From positions 44,292-108,291 of IMG/VR virus record IMGVR_UViG_3300044612_001255: 64,000 nt of DNA, one strand, 5' to 3'. Positions 40,568-55,300 of this stretch are shown here, in pieces (position 1 is the stretch's first letter; each line of letters starts with the position of its first letter). A model generated the notes under the pieces. That model had not been told where the DNA came from, did no database searches, and saw only the letters and a program-made list of their open reading frames with translations. The DNA is from a virus. The translations under genes were made by a program, and so were the position numbers.

Positions 40568-43336
40568 ATGGCTTCATTTACAGATGCAATACCTCAGTTT
40601 AACCCATACATTCAACAGCTTCCTGTTGAGGCTATGGTTACTGTTGGTATGGAGAAGCAACAGCGTTACGACCAAGGGTTACAAAAGATCCAATCTCAGA
40701 TAGATCAAGTTGCAGGGTTAGACATATATAGAACAGAAGATAAGCAACTATTGCAATCTAAACTAAATGAGCTTGGCTCTAAACTGAAGACTGTTGCAGC
40801 TGCTGACTTTTCTAACTATCAGTTAGTTAACTCTGTAGCAGGAATGGCAGGAACTGTTATGAAAGATCCAGCAATTTTTGCTGCTGTTCAGTCTACACAA
40901 AATATCAAGAATAATGAGAAGTTAATGGAGGAGGCTAGACAGAAGAACGAGCTCACTCCTGATAACTTGGATTACTATAACAAAAAATTATTAGCATACG
41001 AAAACTCTGGACTCCTTGATGAAAGAGGAAAGCCTATAGTATTTAATGCTAAGTACGACCCTCACTTTGATGTAGATAAATTTACAAGAGAAACTTTCAA
41101 TGCAGTAAAGCCAAGTGGATTAACTTGGGATGAAGTGTTCACAAAAGATGTAGATGGTAAAACTGTATATTCTCCTGTAATGTTACAAATGGAGAAAGAA
41201 GGTATATTCCCTGAGACAGTAAGGCAAACCATTGATCAAATATTCTCAGATCCAAGAGTTGCAAAACAACTCCAAATTACTGGTGAATATAATTATAAAG
41301 GGCAAGATGCAAATAGTTTAAAAACTATGCTTGTAGGTCAACAGGATTTTAAAATAGCTGAAATCAATAATGAGATTCAAGACCTTACACTAAAAAAGAA
41401 TTCTACTGAAAATCTAGAAGAGAAAGGTAAAATTGATATTCAAATAAAAAATCTCAAAGACGAGATACTCCCTAAAATTAAAAGTAGTTACGCATCACTT
41501 CTTAAAGCAGCTGACTCTAACACTGAGGCTGTAAGAGGATATCTCTATGAGAATGATGTCAGAGGTAGATATACAAGCATGTTTGGTTATATGAAAACTA
41601 AACAGAATAGAGTGCAAGATCCTGATTGGAAAGCTAATTTCGACATGGAGAATGAAACTCAAAGAAGAAGAGAGTGGAGTGCAGACTATTCATATAGAGA
41701 AAGAAGAGATGAAATAGAAGATAAACAGTGGGAAGCTGAACAAGCTCTTGCACGTAAAAAAGCTGGTGAAGAAAGTGGAAGAAGGGCTCTTGGGGAAAAC
41801 TTTGATATAGATAACTTTGATCAAACTTATGATGCTGTAGCTACGCAATATGAAAATTATGATGCTGCATCTCAAGCATATACTAATTCAGGAAATGAAT
41901 TAATTTATAGATCATACTATTCATCTGATCCACAACAAAGAGCTAGACTACAAGATTTAATTAATCGTGGCAGCACTAGAGAAGAAGCCATTACAGCAAT
42001 GGTTGATCAAGATGCAAAAGCATCTAAAGTTGATGTTAATACATTTAGAACAAATAAAATAAACGAGTCTGTAGCAACACTAACTCGAAAAGGTTCTGGA
42101 AACATAGCAAAAGAATTATCAGATGCTATAGCTGTCTATACTCAATCTAGAAGAACTTTCGAAAATGCAAAAACTTCGAAAGATGAAATGGATAAAGTGG
42201 ATAATGGAGTGCTAGGCCAAACGCTTGGTAAGCTATATGAAGGTGATGAAATAAAACCACAAACTATAAAGTTTAGAGGTAGTGACATTACTTTATCCAA
42301 ACAAAATATTATTGATTTAGGTGTATATCTACGTGGTTACAAACACGTATATGGTTTTGCTATTGATGATACTGCTAGAGAAGCTGCAAAAGCTGCTAAG
42401 GTAAGACTCAGTGATCGAGGTTTAGATGGTGTTCTAGAATATGTAATGAGAACTAGAGGCTCGCAGTATGCAGGTGGTTTAGATATAGGTACTAAATTAG
42501 CTAGAACACTTGGCTCCCCGTTTGAAGTAGTAACAGATATATATTCTAACGTTATGGGAGAAACTGGTGAAATTAGTCCCTTGATTAATGAAGTTGATAA
42601 AGTGTATAACGCAATTAATAATTCAGCTTATTCAGAAGGTCTTCAGAAAAAAAGTGAGGTGGCAAAAAGATTTGTAACTCCTGCAAATTTGTCTACTGGT
42701 ATCTTTACAGATAAAGATGCAACTAATAATTTAATTCTATCTGATTTAAAAAGAGTAGCAGCTAATTATAGTGATGTTGGAAATTATTCTCCTGACTATA
42801 AAGATTTTATAGATCATGTATCAGATATAACAGATCCAAAAGAACTAACTATTAAAGCTGGTATTAAGTCTCTTCCAGGAGGGCAACAAGTTGTTGAACT
42901 AGTTGCGTTTGATGGGGGTGTACGAAAAGGCGGACTTACACTTCAGCCAGATGAAGCAGATAATTTTGTAGATACATCAAATCTTTATGTTTCTCAAGAT
43001 CAATTGATGGCTCAAAATGCCATGATTGCAAAGGGATTAAATTCAACATCTTATGGTGATGCAGATGATGTTGAAACATATATGAATAGAGATGCTGAAT
43101 TTCAAAAAATAAGAGGAGATTTTCCACAGTTACAAGGGCTCTCAGGCTATGATGTTATGGGAAATATAGTAAATTTGAATGGGAGATATTACGGGAAGGT
43201 TTTTGTACAGGATTTAACAAGTGGTAAACCGTACATGTTTACAACTGATGGATATGACTTCCCCACTGTCTATAATACCATGAGAGCTATCACACCTAAT
43301 GAAATTGGGAGAATTGTTAACACACCTACAAAGTAA
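40568..43336 (+). CDS. crAss-like cargo protein upstream of the RNA polymerase gene (922 aa)
   Basis: The N-terminus (FTDAIPQFNPYIQQLPVEAM followed by VTVGMEKQQRYDQGLQKIQS) is a pattern I recognise from cargo genes just before the giant RNA polymerase gene in crAss-like phages. Long helices make up residues 20-320 and the central part is Arg/Glu-rich coiled coil (about 360-400). No catalytic motif is visible. It ends three nt before the ATG of the giant gene. It is likely packaged in the capsid and ejected with the polymerase. Confidence 0.75.
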   Translation: MASFTDAIPQFNPYIQQLPVEAMVTVGMEKQQRYDQGLQKIQSQIDQVAGLDIYRTEDKQLLQSKLNELGSKLKTVAAADFSNYQLVNSVAGMAGTVMKDPAIFAAVQSTQNIKNNEKLMEEARQKNELTPDNLDYYNKKLLAYENSGLLDERGKPIVFNAKYDPHFDVDKFTRETFNAVKPSGLTWDEVFTKDVDGKTVYSPVMLQMEKEGIFPETVRQTIDQIFSDPRVAKQLQITGEYNYKGQDANSLKTMLVGQQDFKIAEINNEIQDLTLKKNSTENLEEKGKIDIQIKNLKDEILPKIKSSYASLLKAADSNTEAVRGYLYENDVRGRYTSMFGYMKTKQNRVQDPDWKANFDMENETQRRREWSADYSYRERRDEIEDKQWEAEQALARKKAGEESGRRALGENFDIDNFDQTYDAVATQYENYDAASQAYTNSGNELIYRSYYSSDPQQRARLQDLINRGSTREEAITAMVDQDAKASKVDVNTFRTNKINESVATLTRKGSGNIAKELSDAIAVYTQSRRTFENAKTSKDEMDKVDNGVLGQTLGKLYEGDEIKPQTIKFRGSDITLSKQNIIDLGVYLRGYKHVYGFAIDDTAREAAKAAKVRLSDRGLDGVLEYVMRTRGSQYAGGLDIGTKLARTLGSPFEVVTDIYSNVMGETGEISPLINEVDKVYNAINNSAYSEGLQKKSEVAKRFVTPANLSTGIFTDKDATNNLILSDLKRVAANYSDVGNYSPDYKDFIDHVSDITDPKELTIKAGIKSLPGGQQVVELVAFDGGVRKGGLTLQPDEADNFVDTSNLYVSQDQLMAQNAMIAKGLNSTSYGDADDVETYMNRDAEFQKIRGDFPQLQGLSGYDVMGNIVNLNGRYYGKVFVQDLTSGKPYMFTTDGYDFPTVYNTMRAITPNEIGRIVNTPTK

Positions 43337-43338
43337 CA

Positions 43339-46300
43339 ATGGAAGAAGAAAATGTTGTAAACCCTAAAGGAGTTTCTAATGAAATTCCTTATCCAATAAT
43401 TCCTAACAATCCTGGAAATCAAGTGCCTGGAGAACTTCCTTCTGCAAGGGAAGCTTTTGCCAAATTAGCTGAGCAAAATAGATTTACTGGAGCCCAGAAC
43501 ATTCCTATTTCTTCTTTCTATTCTGGGGGTAACAGATATGGAAAAACAAGACCATTTACTAATTTCGAAGAAATGGCTGCACAAAAGCAGTCTGGATTTG
43601 ATCAAGTTAGAAATGGTCTTGGAAAGGCAGTGGGTATTGCTGGTACGTCTTTCATATCTGGTACAGTTGGATTATTAAATGGTATAGGTTCTTCTATTGC
43701 TAACCAACAGTTTTCTAAACTGTATGATAATCCTACAACACAGTTTATGGATAGGCTTCAGAAGGGTATGGAAGACTATGCTCCTAACTATTATAGACAA
43801 GCTGAGACAGATGCTGAATGGTGGCAATCAGATAACCTACTAACTCCTAACTTCTGGGCAGATAAGGTTATAAAAAATATTGGTTATGGAATTGGTTCTA
43901 TAGCTGGTGGTGCTGCTTGGACTAAAGCATTCAAGTTAGTTGGTAAAGCAAATGCTTTAGTTAAACTTGGCAAAGGTGCAGAGACTGCTGCTACCATTGA
44001 GAAGGCTATGCAGGTTGTTCCTAGGGCACAAAAAATATCAGCTATTGAAGGTGCGTTAGGAAATCTTTCCCAAGGTATAAAGTCACAAATTACAAATAAT
44101 GGACAACGTACATTAACGTCTGTCATGGGTACGTTTGGTGAAGCTTCTATTGAATCTTTGCAAAAGTCAAATGAGTTTAGAGATAATGCTATTGCTGAAT
44201 TTAGAAGTCAAAATGGTATAGATCCAACAGGGAAAGATCTTGATGACATAAATGCATTTGCTGAGAAGGCAGGTAATTATGTATGGGGTATGAATACTAT
44301 TCTTCTAACTGCATCAAACTATATTCAACTTCCTAAAATCTTAGGTTCTTCTAGAAAGGTGGAGAAAGCATTCATCAATGACTTAACACAAAAAGGACTT
44401 GGTAAAGAGTTTATTGAAAAAACTGCAAAAACAAGATTTGGAAAAATAGTAGATACAACAAAAGGTTTGGGTAGATTCTTTATTCAACCAACAGAAGCTG
44501 CTGAAGAAGGGATGCAGTTTGCAATTGCTTCAGGTGTTGATGATTATTTTAACAGAGCCTACACTAATAGAGAAGATCTTGGAACATTCCTAGAAACTAT
44601 TTCTGGAGCAATGGGAAATGTATTTGGAGAAGGCATTGATAAAACTCTAAGTACAAAAGAAGGTATTGAAAGTATATTAATTGGTTCTCTTGCTGGAGGT
44701 ATTCAGCAAGCACCAATGTCTATTTATAGAGAAGGACTTACTGGCAAAGGTGGGCAAAGAAAAAGAAATACTGACATTGCTCTTAAGCAGCTCAATGAGA
44801 CAAACATTGCAGCATCATTAAAAGACCAAGCTAACTTCTTGGCTGTTGGTATAGGTTCTCAAACAATGCGTCAGCAGGCAATAGAGAACAATGATATTCT
44901 TTCAGAAAAAGATTACGAAGCTGATTACTCTCTATCATACTTGATGCCTCGTGCGAAGTATGGTAAGATGGAAAATGTTTATGAAGAACTTGAATACTAC
45001 AAAGAACAAGCATTAAATCCTCAAGGCTTTGCAGAATTGCAAACTGCTGGTGTAGCTTTTGAAAAAGAGTCACCTGCACAATTTGTACAAAGAATTGGAA
45101 ATCTTGAGAATACAGCAAAGGCTGTACAAAAGCACTACGATAATATTAATGAAACCTATGCAGGTGTTTTTAAGACAGATGCAGATGGTAAGATTATTGA
45201 AGATGCAAAAGGAAGGCCTATAAGAAAATACAATCCTGTAGTAGTGGATAAACTTGTTTATGCAGCAAGTAAGATTGATGACTATTCAGCAAGAATTCCA
45301 GGACTAACATCAGTGTTATCTAGTGCAGGTATTAATATTTCTACAATTCTAAATGATGTTCTAGTATCAGAGAAACCTACCATTGAAGCTGTAAAAGAAT
45401 CCATTGATCAAATCAATGCAATGGATGTTGTTAGCGATGTTAAGGATAACTTGAAAAGATCTCTATCAGACTTAATCGAAATGTCACTTAGAAGAAAAGT
45501 GTTCATTGATGATTATAATGATATAAAAAAGAATCCAGAAGTTTTTGAAGCTTTTAGTAGAGCTGAAAGGTTTCGTGAGAAAGGACCTGTAGATGTCACT
45601 CAACAAGAAGGTGGAAAGTCAGTAGTAAAAACTTTAAAGGTGGGCCAAGAGTATTCTTTGGCTGAGCCTATTAGACTTGAGAATGGTAAAATAACACTTG
45701 CTCCAAAGTTTACAATAATTTCTGAAACATTAGGTGGAGAGTTTGAGGTGAGACTTCCTAATGGTAAAGAAGTATTTCTTTCACCACTAGAGTTTAAAAC
45801 ATATAATATATCTGAAGAAGACAACACTTCCCAGGAATTTGAAAATGCATTGAATCAATCTATTGATGACGTACTTCAATATCCTGCCTTTAGAGACGTT
45901 ATTGAGAAGCCAGGAGAAAAGGTAAACAAACTTGCATACATTAACTCTCTTGGCAATCAAAAGCTCAGCGAAGCTGTTGTAAATAGATTTAAAAGACTTA
46001 CTAAAGATATTGTTGAATTAAAAGCTAAGCAGAAAGAAGTCGATAATAAAATAAAGGAACAAAGTTCTGACATTAATAGTCAACAAGATGAAGAGGCTCA
46101 AGCATCAACTGATCCAAAGGTTGAGCTGATTCCATTCGATACACGAATTGATACAGGAGAAACTGGTCCTTTAAAATCTGCTGCTAGATTCTTTAATGCA
46201 AGTAGTAATGAATCTGATGATCCTAATTATAAATATTACAATCCTAATCCTTCTCCACACATTATTCGTGCTAGAGTATTTTTGAATAATGCTAAGAGCA

Positions 46301-49300
46301 ATAAAAATAGAGATAAGTTTAGAGCTATAACATTTACGTACAACCAAGAGAATGATCTTGGACTTTCTGGAGTTACACAACTATCATACGGTGCTAATTG
46401 GGAAACTCAAAAAGGAACTGTCAATGACCTCATTGATGGATTCATAGCACAAGTGTATGTAGAGGTGGATGGCAAGAACAGATATTTTATTGACCAGAAT
46501 GGCAATAGAATAAAAGGTGCTGATGGTAAGGATGTGAAAGTGGGTCAACAAGTTGATCTAGGGAAAGTTGTATTTGAGACACGTCCTACAGCAAGAGAAT
46601 ACAATAGCGATAATAGCGATAGATTCAGAACTCGTCAGAAAGAAGAGTTTATGGATAATATGGAAACTTGGAAGCAGCAGAGAGAAATCTTGTTAGGCAA
46701 TCCTGCCAAACAAATGGCTCCAATGGCTGCAAAAGATCTTCCTACTAATTCATTCATGATCTCTAAAGGTTTTCCACTTATCACTGAAAAGGTAGATGGA
46801 AAATATGTTAAGAATAAAGTAGGTGACACCCTTATTACAGAGTCTCAAATTGAAACTCAATCAGGACTGTTGAAGATTTCAACAGGAACTCCTATTGTAC
46901 ACAGTGGTGAGAACATGAATGCTAAACCTGGAATAGTGTATCTACAAGATAGAGATATGCTACAGGTTCTTAATAATAACTTGTTAGGTGCTAAGAAAGG
47001 CAAGTCAGTGTATGAAGTGATTAAGTCACTCATCAATGACATGCAGCAACAAGCAGCTGATGATAAACCTATACAGTTAGATAGACAAAAACTTAAGTAT
47101 CTAGGATCTGTAATGATTTATGCACGTCCTACAAAAGACATGTTGAATAATCAATTATGGATTGATATTGATTCTATGTCTGTAATGCTTGGTAACAATT
47201 CATATTCATTCAGTGATTTCTTGAAGAATGAAGCAGACGTTATCAAAGCTTTCTCTAGCGTATATCATTCTGCAAATAAAAGATTACTAGATAAGGCTGA
47301 ACCTCATTACGAGTTTGTCTTCAAGGATGGTAAACTAGACTTTGTCAAGTGGCCAAACTATCAATCCTACTTACTATCTGGAACAGATAGATCTGTAGAT
47401 GAGGTACCATTTGTAACTAATGTTAGAAAGAAATCTGACGCACTTCCTTACAACTTTAGAGGTAAGTATGCATATATATCAAACTTCACTGTAGGTGAAA
47501 AGAATACAAACTTCACAGCCCCAGAAGCTCAAGAAGAAAAAGCTCCAGTAGCTCCTCCTATAGAAAGTAAGTCTGAAAGTAATTCTCCTTCAGAAGTAGC
47601 TGAAGCTCTTCCAGTTTTAAACGTGGGAGGATTCACGCTTAACAATGGTTCTACGAATATTGTAGAAGTGTCTAAGCAGCCTATTGAATTCATTGGAACA
47701 GTGAATGAGAAGGGACAGATTAAAGTGGATTTAGATTTTAGAACAGAAGCAAATCAAAAATCTTTTGAGAATGTTGCTGCTGTAATTTCAGAAGAAACAT
47801 TAAATACATATAGAGCAGCTATTCCTCAGCTGAATGAAAGTTCTTCCAAAGAAGATACTATTGTTGAATTCTTTAGATATCAAATAACAGCTAAGATCAA
47901 CAAAGCTCTTAAGGCTCAACAAGAAGCTTCAGCTCCTGCTGCTCCAGTTGTTCCTGCTTCTGATATAGAAGCTAAGAAATTTGATATAGAAAGTTTATTT
48001 AGTATAAATGCCCAGTCTATAATAGATAACAAAGCAGATATACTTTCTAATCCTACTAAATATGAAACTACTCAAACTGTAGGAAATGTTACAACAGAAC
48101 AAACTGTAGACGTTTCAAAAGGAAACATAACAGTTATACAACGTATCTCATCTAATGATAAATCAATATCTTTTTCTAATCGTATTTATTTAAGTTCTAA
48201 GGGTGAAGTTTCTTCTATAATATCTAGAGAAGGGGGAATATCTTTCTTTAAAGATAAGTCAGGGGTTGTTAATGAAGAAGCCAAATTAAAAATGGTAAAT
48301 CTTGCGGAAACAGTAAAAAATTACTTCCCTGAAATCTTTAGTAAAATAGAAGAATATGCTAAGAAGTATAAAGGATTTGTAACTAGTACTGATAACTTTA
48401 GAGAAACTGTTAGACAAACAAAATTTATAGATGCTTTTGATTCTTTCTTATATAATAAAGATTTACTATCAGATGCAGACTTTGCAAGAATAACTTTACA
48501 TAATGCAGAACTAGCTGCTCTAGAAGGTGCTGCATCTACTGAACAAGTATCTAGTAAACAAGTAGAACTAGATCAATATTTAGAGAATGTAGATTACAGA
48601 CCACAAAGCTTAGATCTAGTTGTGTCTAATAGTGGTGTTGATAAATACACAGTTATCGAAGCTGCTAAAAATGTAGAAGAGGCTTCTAATAAAAAATATG
48701 GATTTGGTAGCATTATTCATACACTTAAAGTAACAGGAGGTAATTTAAACTATCCAAATACAACGAAGCCTGAGAGAGAAAGAATACGTTTATATAACGA
48801 AGAACTTGCAAAACTTACAGGCAAACCTGTTGAACAACCAACACCTCCTGCACAACAACCAGCAGCTGAAGCACCTCCAAAATCTAACAAAGGTAAATTC
48901 AAGTCTGGATACAGTGATACAAGAGCTGTATCAAAAGGAGAACTATTTGCTGAGAGAATCTCTGACAGAGACATTAAAGCATTTAAAAAATGGCATGCTG
49001 AGAAAGTACCATTCATACCTTATGAAATCCTTGAACAGATTTACAAATCACTTGATGGTATTGTTGCATGGGGTGTGTTTGAAGGAGGAGTTGCTAAGTT
49101 CTTCAAACGTGGTTTGCGTGGTACAGAGTATCATGAAATATTTGAAGCTATATGGAAGGGATTTCTTTCAGAATCAGAAAGAGCTGCACTCATTGATGAG
49201 TTTAAAAATAGACCTGGTTACTTCTTAGATAGAGAGTCTGGTCAACAGATTGCTTTTTCTGAAGCTACAGACAGACAAGTTAAAGAACGTATTGCTGACG

Positions 49301-52300
49301 ACTTTGCTGACTACAGACTAGGAAAGCTTCCAGCTAGAACATTGTCTGAAAAGATTAAAAGATTCTTCAATGCTATCATTGAGTTCTTCAAAAGCTTTGT
49401 TAACAATCCTTCTTTGAAGCAACAACTCTTTGATGAGATTGAAGCTGGAAGATTTAAAGAGTCAGTACTTCCTGATTATGTAAAAACAGCTCAGCCTGAA
49501 TATAGACCAGTTATGAAACTTCCTGATGGAGCTATTCTATCAGAAGATGAAGCGTACAACATTGTTCAGGACATGGTTATCAGTACATCTGGATATCTGT
49601 TAAACAGAGGGAATGATGATACTGTTGCTAACGTATTTAATATAAAAGGTGTAACTGGAACTGAGGTTTATAATTTTATTAGAAATATTTACGAAGGGAC
49701 TGGTAACTTACAAGCTCTTGGTGACAAACTATTCAATGAGCTGTTCTTGAGAAGTGTTGATAATTTAAGACCATTAGGTGTTAACATTGATACAGATTCT
49801 TTAATATCAGTGAATGATGAGCAAGGAAACAATAGATTGTATTCTCCAGAAGCATTTGAAGTGGACTTGATGAAGAACGCTAGTTTTGCTATCAAGTATA
49901 TACTAGCTACATTACCTTCTGCTAGTAAAAGTGAGCTAGATCCAGAAACAGGTTTGCCTGCTTTGAAAACTGGTGCAGTGGGTCTTCCTGTTCTTTCTAA
50001 TTTCAATAGAACATTTGCTACCCTACTTTCCAAACTTTCTAACACTCCTATTTCAAAGATTCCAGCAAAGTTGATGGAGCTGTACAAGAATGATGGTAAC
50101 TACTATAGAGTTGCTCGATCATTGAATGGTAACATGTCTGCTGAAGATGCTGAAGAACTATTTGATTTTGGAAACTTCACAGACAATGATTGGAGATTAT
50201 ACATCCAATTTGTTCAAGCATTTAATAAGAGTAGACCAGATGCAACTGTTGAGGAAAGAACAGCTAGTCCTGAGGGTGTAAGTGTTATCACTAAGCCAGC
50301 AGACAAGTCATCAGCAATCAATGTACAGAAGTACAACTGGCTTTCTAACATTAAGGTGCTTGGTAGACAAGGTGGTTCAATCATTGATCAGAAGAATCAA
50401 AACTTCTTCATTGACACTGAGCATTCTAAATATCCTAAGAAGAGACCTTCTACAAATACTGAGAGACTTGAGTTTCTAGCAAACATAGGTATTACATTTC
50501 CTGGTGCAGCAATTTCAAACAAAGATGAATTTGTAGATGCGGTTAACAGAATTTACGAATACGGAAGTAAGAACTTAGCAAACTTTAAAAAATTCTTAGG
50601 TGCAGACAGCTCAATCACTAAGCTTGCTGTAATGTATGTTGATTCTTTAAACCCAGATCAAGATACTACAAGATTCAATGTTGAGAACAAACGAACTGGA
50701 AACTATTCAGATAGCAATGCTGTGTCTGTATTTGAAGAAGACTTCAATGATGCACAGACACTTGATGAGTTATTTAAAAAGCGTCCTGAACTAAAAGACG
50801 CTTTCTCACAGAATAGTTTAATCATCAAGAAGGGTGGACTATTCTTTGATAAAGAAGGTAACAAAATCAAAGGTAAGATTCTAAAGATTGGTGTCGTAGA
50901 TGGCATCTCTGAAGAAGATGGTGGAACAACTGTTTCTGGATTAACAGAAGGAGAAAGATTCAGCGTAGAGATAAATCAAAACGTAAAAGGAAACTATTAC
51001 ATTCTTGTACCAGCAGACTCTGCTACAGAAAGAACTTACAACATTGGTAACCAGATCAAGTTTGAAAATACAAACACTGAGATAGGTGACTCTGAGTTCT
51101 TTGATATAATGCGTTCCTATCTAGATGACGAAATTAATCTTGCTCTAGACTGGAGAAACAGAAGCAAACTTTCAGCTGTAGGAGACAGAGCTAAAGAGCT
51201 TCGTTTCTTTAAAGAAATTCTAAGCCCATCATTAGTAAAAAGTATTGAAGGTGTAATTGCAAAAACTAAACTTTCTAAAGAAAAAGCACTTGCAGAAATC
51301 TCTAAGATTCTTAGTGATAATAAGAGTGAGGTGGAATCTTCTATTAGAGAAACTATAGCATATCAAAATGATAAGCTTAACAAAGCACTAACATCTACTG
51401 GTGAGGTTTCTCAAGTTGATGAGAACAGCGTTGACTTCTCATATCTTGATTCAGAATTTGCTGAGAAAAATAAGATTGACAAGAATAAAATCAGTAATGA
51501 AGATTACAATAAGTTTTTGTCATTCCTTAACATGAATCAAATGATTTCCAACATTGAACTTCACAAGTTCATCTTTGGTGATCCTTATCAGTTCGAAGTC
51601 AAGAATGGTAATCTTGAAGAAACCAAGCGTATCAAATCATGGCTTTCTCCAAGAAGAAAAACATTTGATAGTGAGGCAGCAAATGATTTCTTGAATAAGA
51701 AATACAATAAAGTTACTGATGATATTGTCCTATCTGGAAATGATATCACCAGACACAACTTTAACTCTTATGTAAAGACAGTAACATTAACTGATCCAAC
51801 TCCTCAGTCTAGATATTTAAATTCATTTGGGAACTATAAAGAATCTGATGGTTTCTCTCTTATTGGAATAGGAACATTCAGAGAAGTTAAATGGAAGAAT
51901 GCTGAGTGGCCAAAAGAAGCTGAGAATTGGTATCAATGGCAAATGGCATACACTAGACAGAAGCTTTCTAAAATCAAGAAAGCTGATGGAAAGTTTGTAT
52001 ACAACTATGGCAAGAACTCAGCACTTCAAAATCATGATGCAGCTCTGATTCAGAAACCAGAACCATACTATGTTCTAGAAGTATTGAAGCCAATTGTATC
52101 TGGAGCAAAACCAGAACTTGGTAGAATTGAAGGAACCATTGATAAGTTCTCTCAAATGCCATTGTTCTTTAAGGCAATTGAAGGAACGCATTTACAAGAC
52201 CTATACACTCAAATGTTAGAAGAGGGTGTAGGATATGTTGTGTATAGATCTGGTAGAAAAGAGGGTGTGAGAGATACACACAATGTTTATAATGGTAATG

Positions 52301-55300
52301 GTACATTCAACTCTTCAAACTTTGGTGGTAACACTATTGAGAATGTTGCGTGGAGTACTTATGGTATTCAAGTTGAAAACAGTTACGAAGAAGGCAAGCA
52401 ACAGACTAGAGGTAGTCAGCCAATGAAGAACGCATCTTTGGATATGTTCCAATATGGTAAGTCTGTTATGGATGGTGCACAAGAATTGTATGATGATATT
52501 ACAAAAACTCACGATGAGTTCCACCAGTTCCAGTATGAGAAGTTCTTAGAGAATCTTGGAATTGAAGACTTGGGTGATTTATATAGAATTAAAGATGCTA
52601 AGAAAGTTTCTCAAACTCTTGAATATGAACTTCTAAGAAGAGAAGCTTCTGAAAACGTAATCGATACAATTCGTCTGAATGAGAATGGTCAGTTTGGAAT
52701 TCCATTCGAAGCTTCTTCTGCATACGAAGACATTAGAAGTGTATTGTTTTCAATAATAAACAAGTCGTTGATCTCTCCACCAATGGAGGGTAAACCTCAC
52801 GTACAGGTTGCAGCTACACTTTGGGAGAATAGAGACAAGGGAAGAAGAATACTAAGAAAGACAAAAGATGGATACGTAGAGATTAGTAAAGATGAATACG
52901 AAAAACTATCTGATGAAAACAAGAAAGGTGTTGTACTTTCCAGTGACACTCTTAAGTTCTATGAAGATAAGCCAGGAGAAAGACACATTGAAGTAATGAT
53001 TCCAAACTTCTGGAAGAGATACTTTAAAGGAATGTCTGATGAGCAAATTCTAGAATATCTTAATAAGCCAGAGAACCAAAAAATCTTGTTTGGTATAGGA
53101 TTTCGTATTCCTCACCAAGCAGCTTCTTCTACAGAAGTATTTAAGGTTAAAGGGTTCTTACATCCATCTATGGGATCTACAGTTGTTGTTCCTTCTGAGA
53201 TTGTACAGAAAGCAGGATCTGACTTTGATATTGATAAGCTCAACATGTATCTGAAAGCAGTTTATGTTGATCAGAATGGAGACGTAAAACTTATAGAGTA
53301 CAAGGGTAGCAAAAAAGCTACTATGGACTTCTATGCAAAAGTTTATGATGAGCAGATCAAAAATGAAATAGAAGATATTGAAGCTGGCGATGAGTTTAGA
53401 AACAACTTAATTGAAGTTTTTGAAATTCTTGAATCTATAGAAGATCCTTCTTCAATGACTGGTGAAGCATTGAAATCTCTTCTTGGTGATAAACTTTCCA
53501 AATTCTATACTAAAAAACAACAGACGATTAACAACATTATCAATGTTGCTCTTTCTAAAAAGCAAAGGCCTTCTGATTACATTGGTGATCAGGTGGGTAG
53601 AATGGCTGATAAATATGCAAAGCTAACAGAGAAGCAGTTAAGCGAGTCTATGAAAAAAGACTTTGTAGACTTGATGTATAAGAAGTCTCTTGAGAATAGA
53701 TACTTTGAACTACTTCAAGAAATAGTTACTCTTCCTGAAAACTTTGAAAGACTACTGACTCCTGTTGGTGATGCTAATTTACCAGAGGTTGCTAAAGAAC
53801 TTGATAAAGCTAGACAAGATGAAGAAGCTACGTTTAAGAATAAACTTCTATCAAAGACATTCTTAACATCTCTCAGACATGCATTCTTGCTTGGTAAGAA
53901 GTGGGTGGGTATTGCTGCTGTTAACATTACAGGACATTCCATTGCACAGAAGATCAATGCTTATCTAGACCCAAGAAGACTTAATGATATAGATGCATAC
54001 GATGCTAGCTTCTTAGGGGACATGTCTCTTGCTGTCCCTCACAATACTGTAGAGGTGGATGGTCAGAAGATGATTGCTCTTGGTGGTAGAACCACTGCTT
54101 ATTCTAAGAAAGATAAAGAAGGTAAGAGTGTATTCGAGTTCATATCAGACAGACTATCTGGATATGCTACAGCATTCGTAGACGTTGCAAAAGATCCATA
54201 CATCATGAAGATCTTGAGAAGCGATTTGGTTGTTAGTACAGCAATGTTTATGGAACGCATAGGTGTTGGTGAACTTACGCCATATTTCTTGAATCAACCT
54301 ATCATCATCGACTACTTGAAGTATCTTGATAGAATTGGTAGTAGATCACTATTCTCTAAAAATAACATCGCAGAGATAGATGCTATGTATCCTATAGAAT
54401 TTGGTAAGAGCTACAACTTGAAACAAGACTTCGTTATAGATGAGAGTACAGGTTTGGTAGATTTTGAAAAATCAAAAGCAAACCTACTATCGTCTATTGA
54501 TATAACAGCTGAGAGAAATGATGAATTTAATCTTAAGCAGAGAGCTGTACTTAATGAGTTCCTCAGACTCTCTAAGATGGGTCAGTTTAGCTTTAAATTC
54601 ACTCAGGCATACAACTATGACACCACTCGTGTAAGAACCACTGAGAGCGTACTTAGAAAGGTTGCTAGAACAGAAGCTGCTGAAGAGAAGAATATTATTT
54701 CTTCAATCAATGATGTGTTCAAACAAACATTCATTGGTGATCAAAAAAGATTGATCATTGAAGAAGTGAAAGCATTGAGTGCGATATTCAAGCTAGACGC
54801 AGATGTGTTCTATAGCGTGATAGATGAGGTGATGAAACCTTTTGTTAACGATGAGTACATGTCAATCGATGACTTTGATAGAGTGGCTAGAAAGGTTAAA
54901 ACTTCATTCATTGATTACCTTACACAAAACAAGTCTACTAGATTCTCTAAGGAAATTATAGATGACCTAGTGATTGGTAAGAATAACATTGCAGTACAAC
55001 TTGCAAAGTTGCAAGATAAGTATGCAAGTAGTGAACTCTTATCAAACCTTGAACCTAGATTCTCTAATCACGAGGGTGGTGCAGTAACTGTTTCATTGAA
55101 GGTTAAACCAAAAGATGCTGCTTCTGTAAATAGATACATTGGATTGATGAGAGAACTTAAGTCTTATGAACCTGAGTTTTACAACAACTTGTTATTGGTT
55201 AACTTGTTACAAGGAACCTATGAAACAAAAATCAACATCAACAAAGTTATCCCTCTAGAAGATAGAGCTGAGATTATTGCTCCAGTGATTAGTTCAAATT

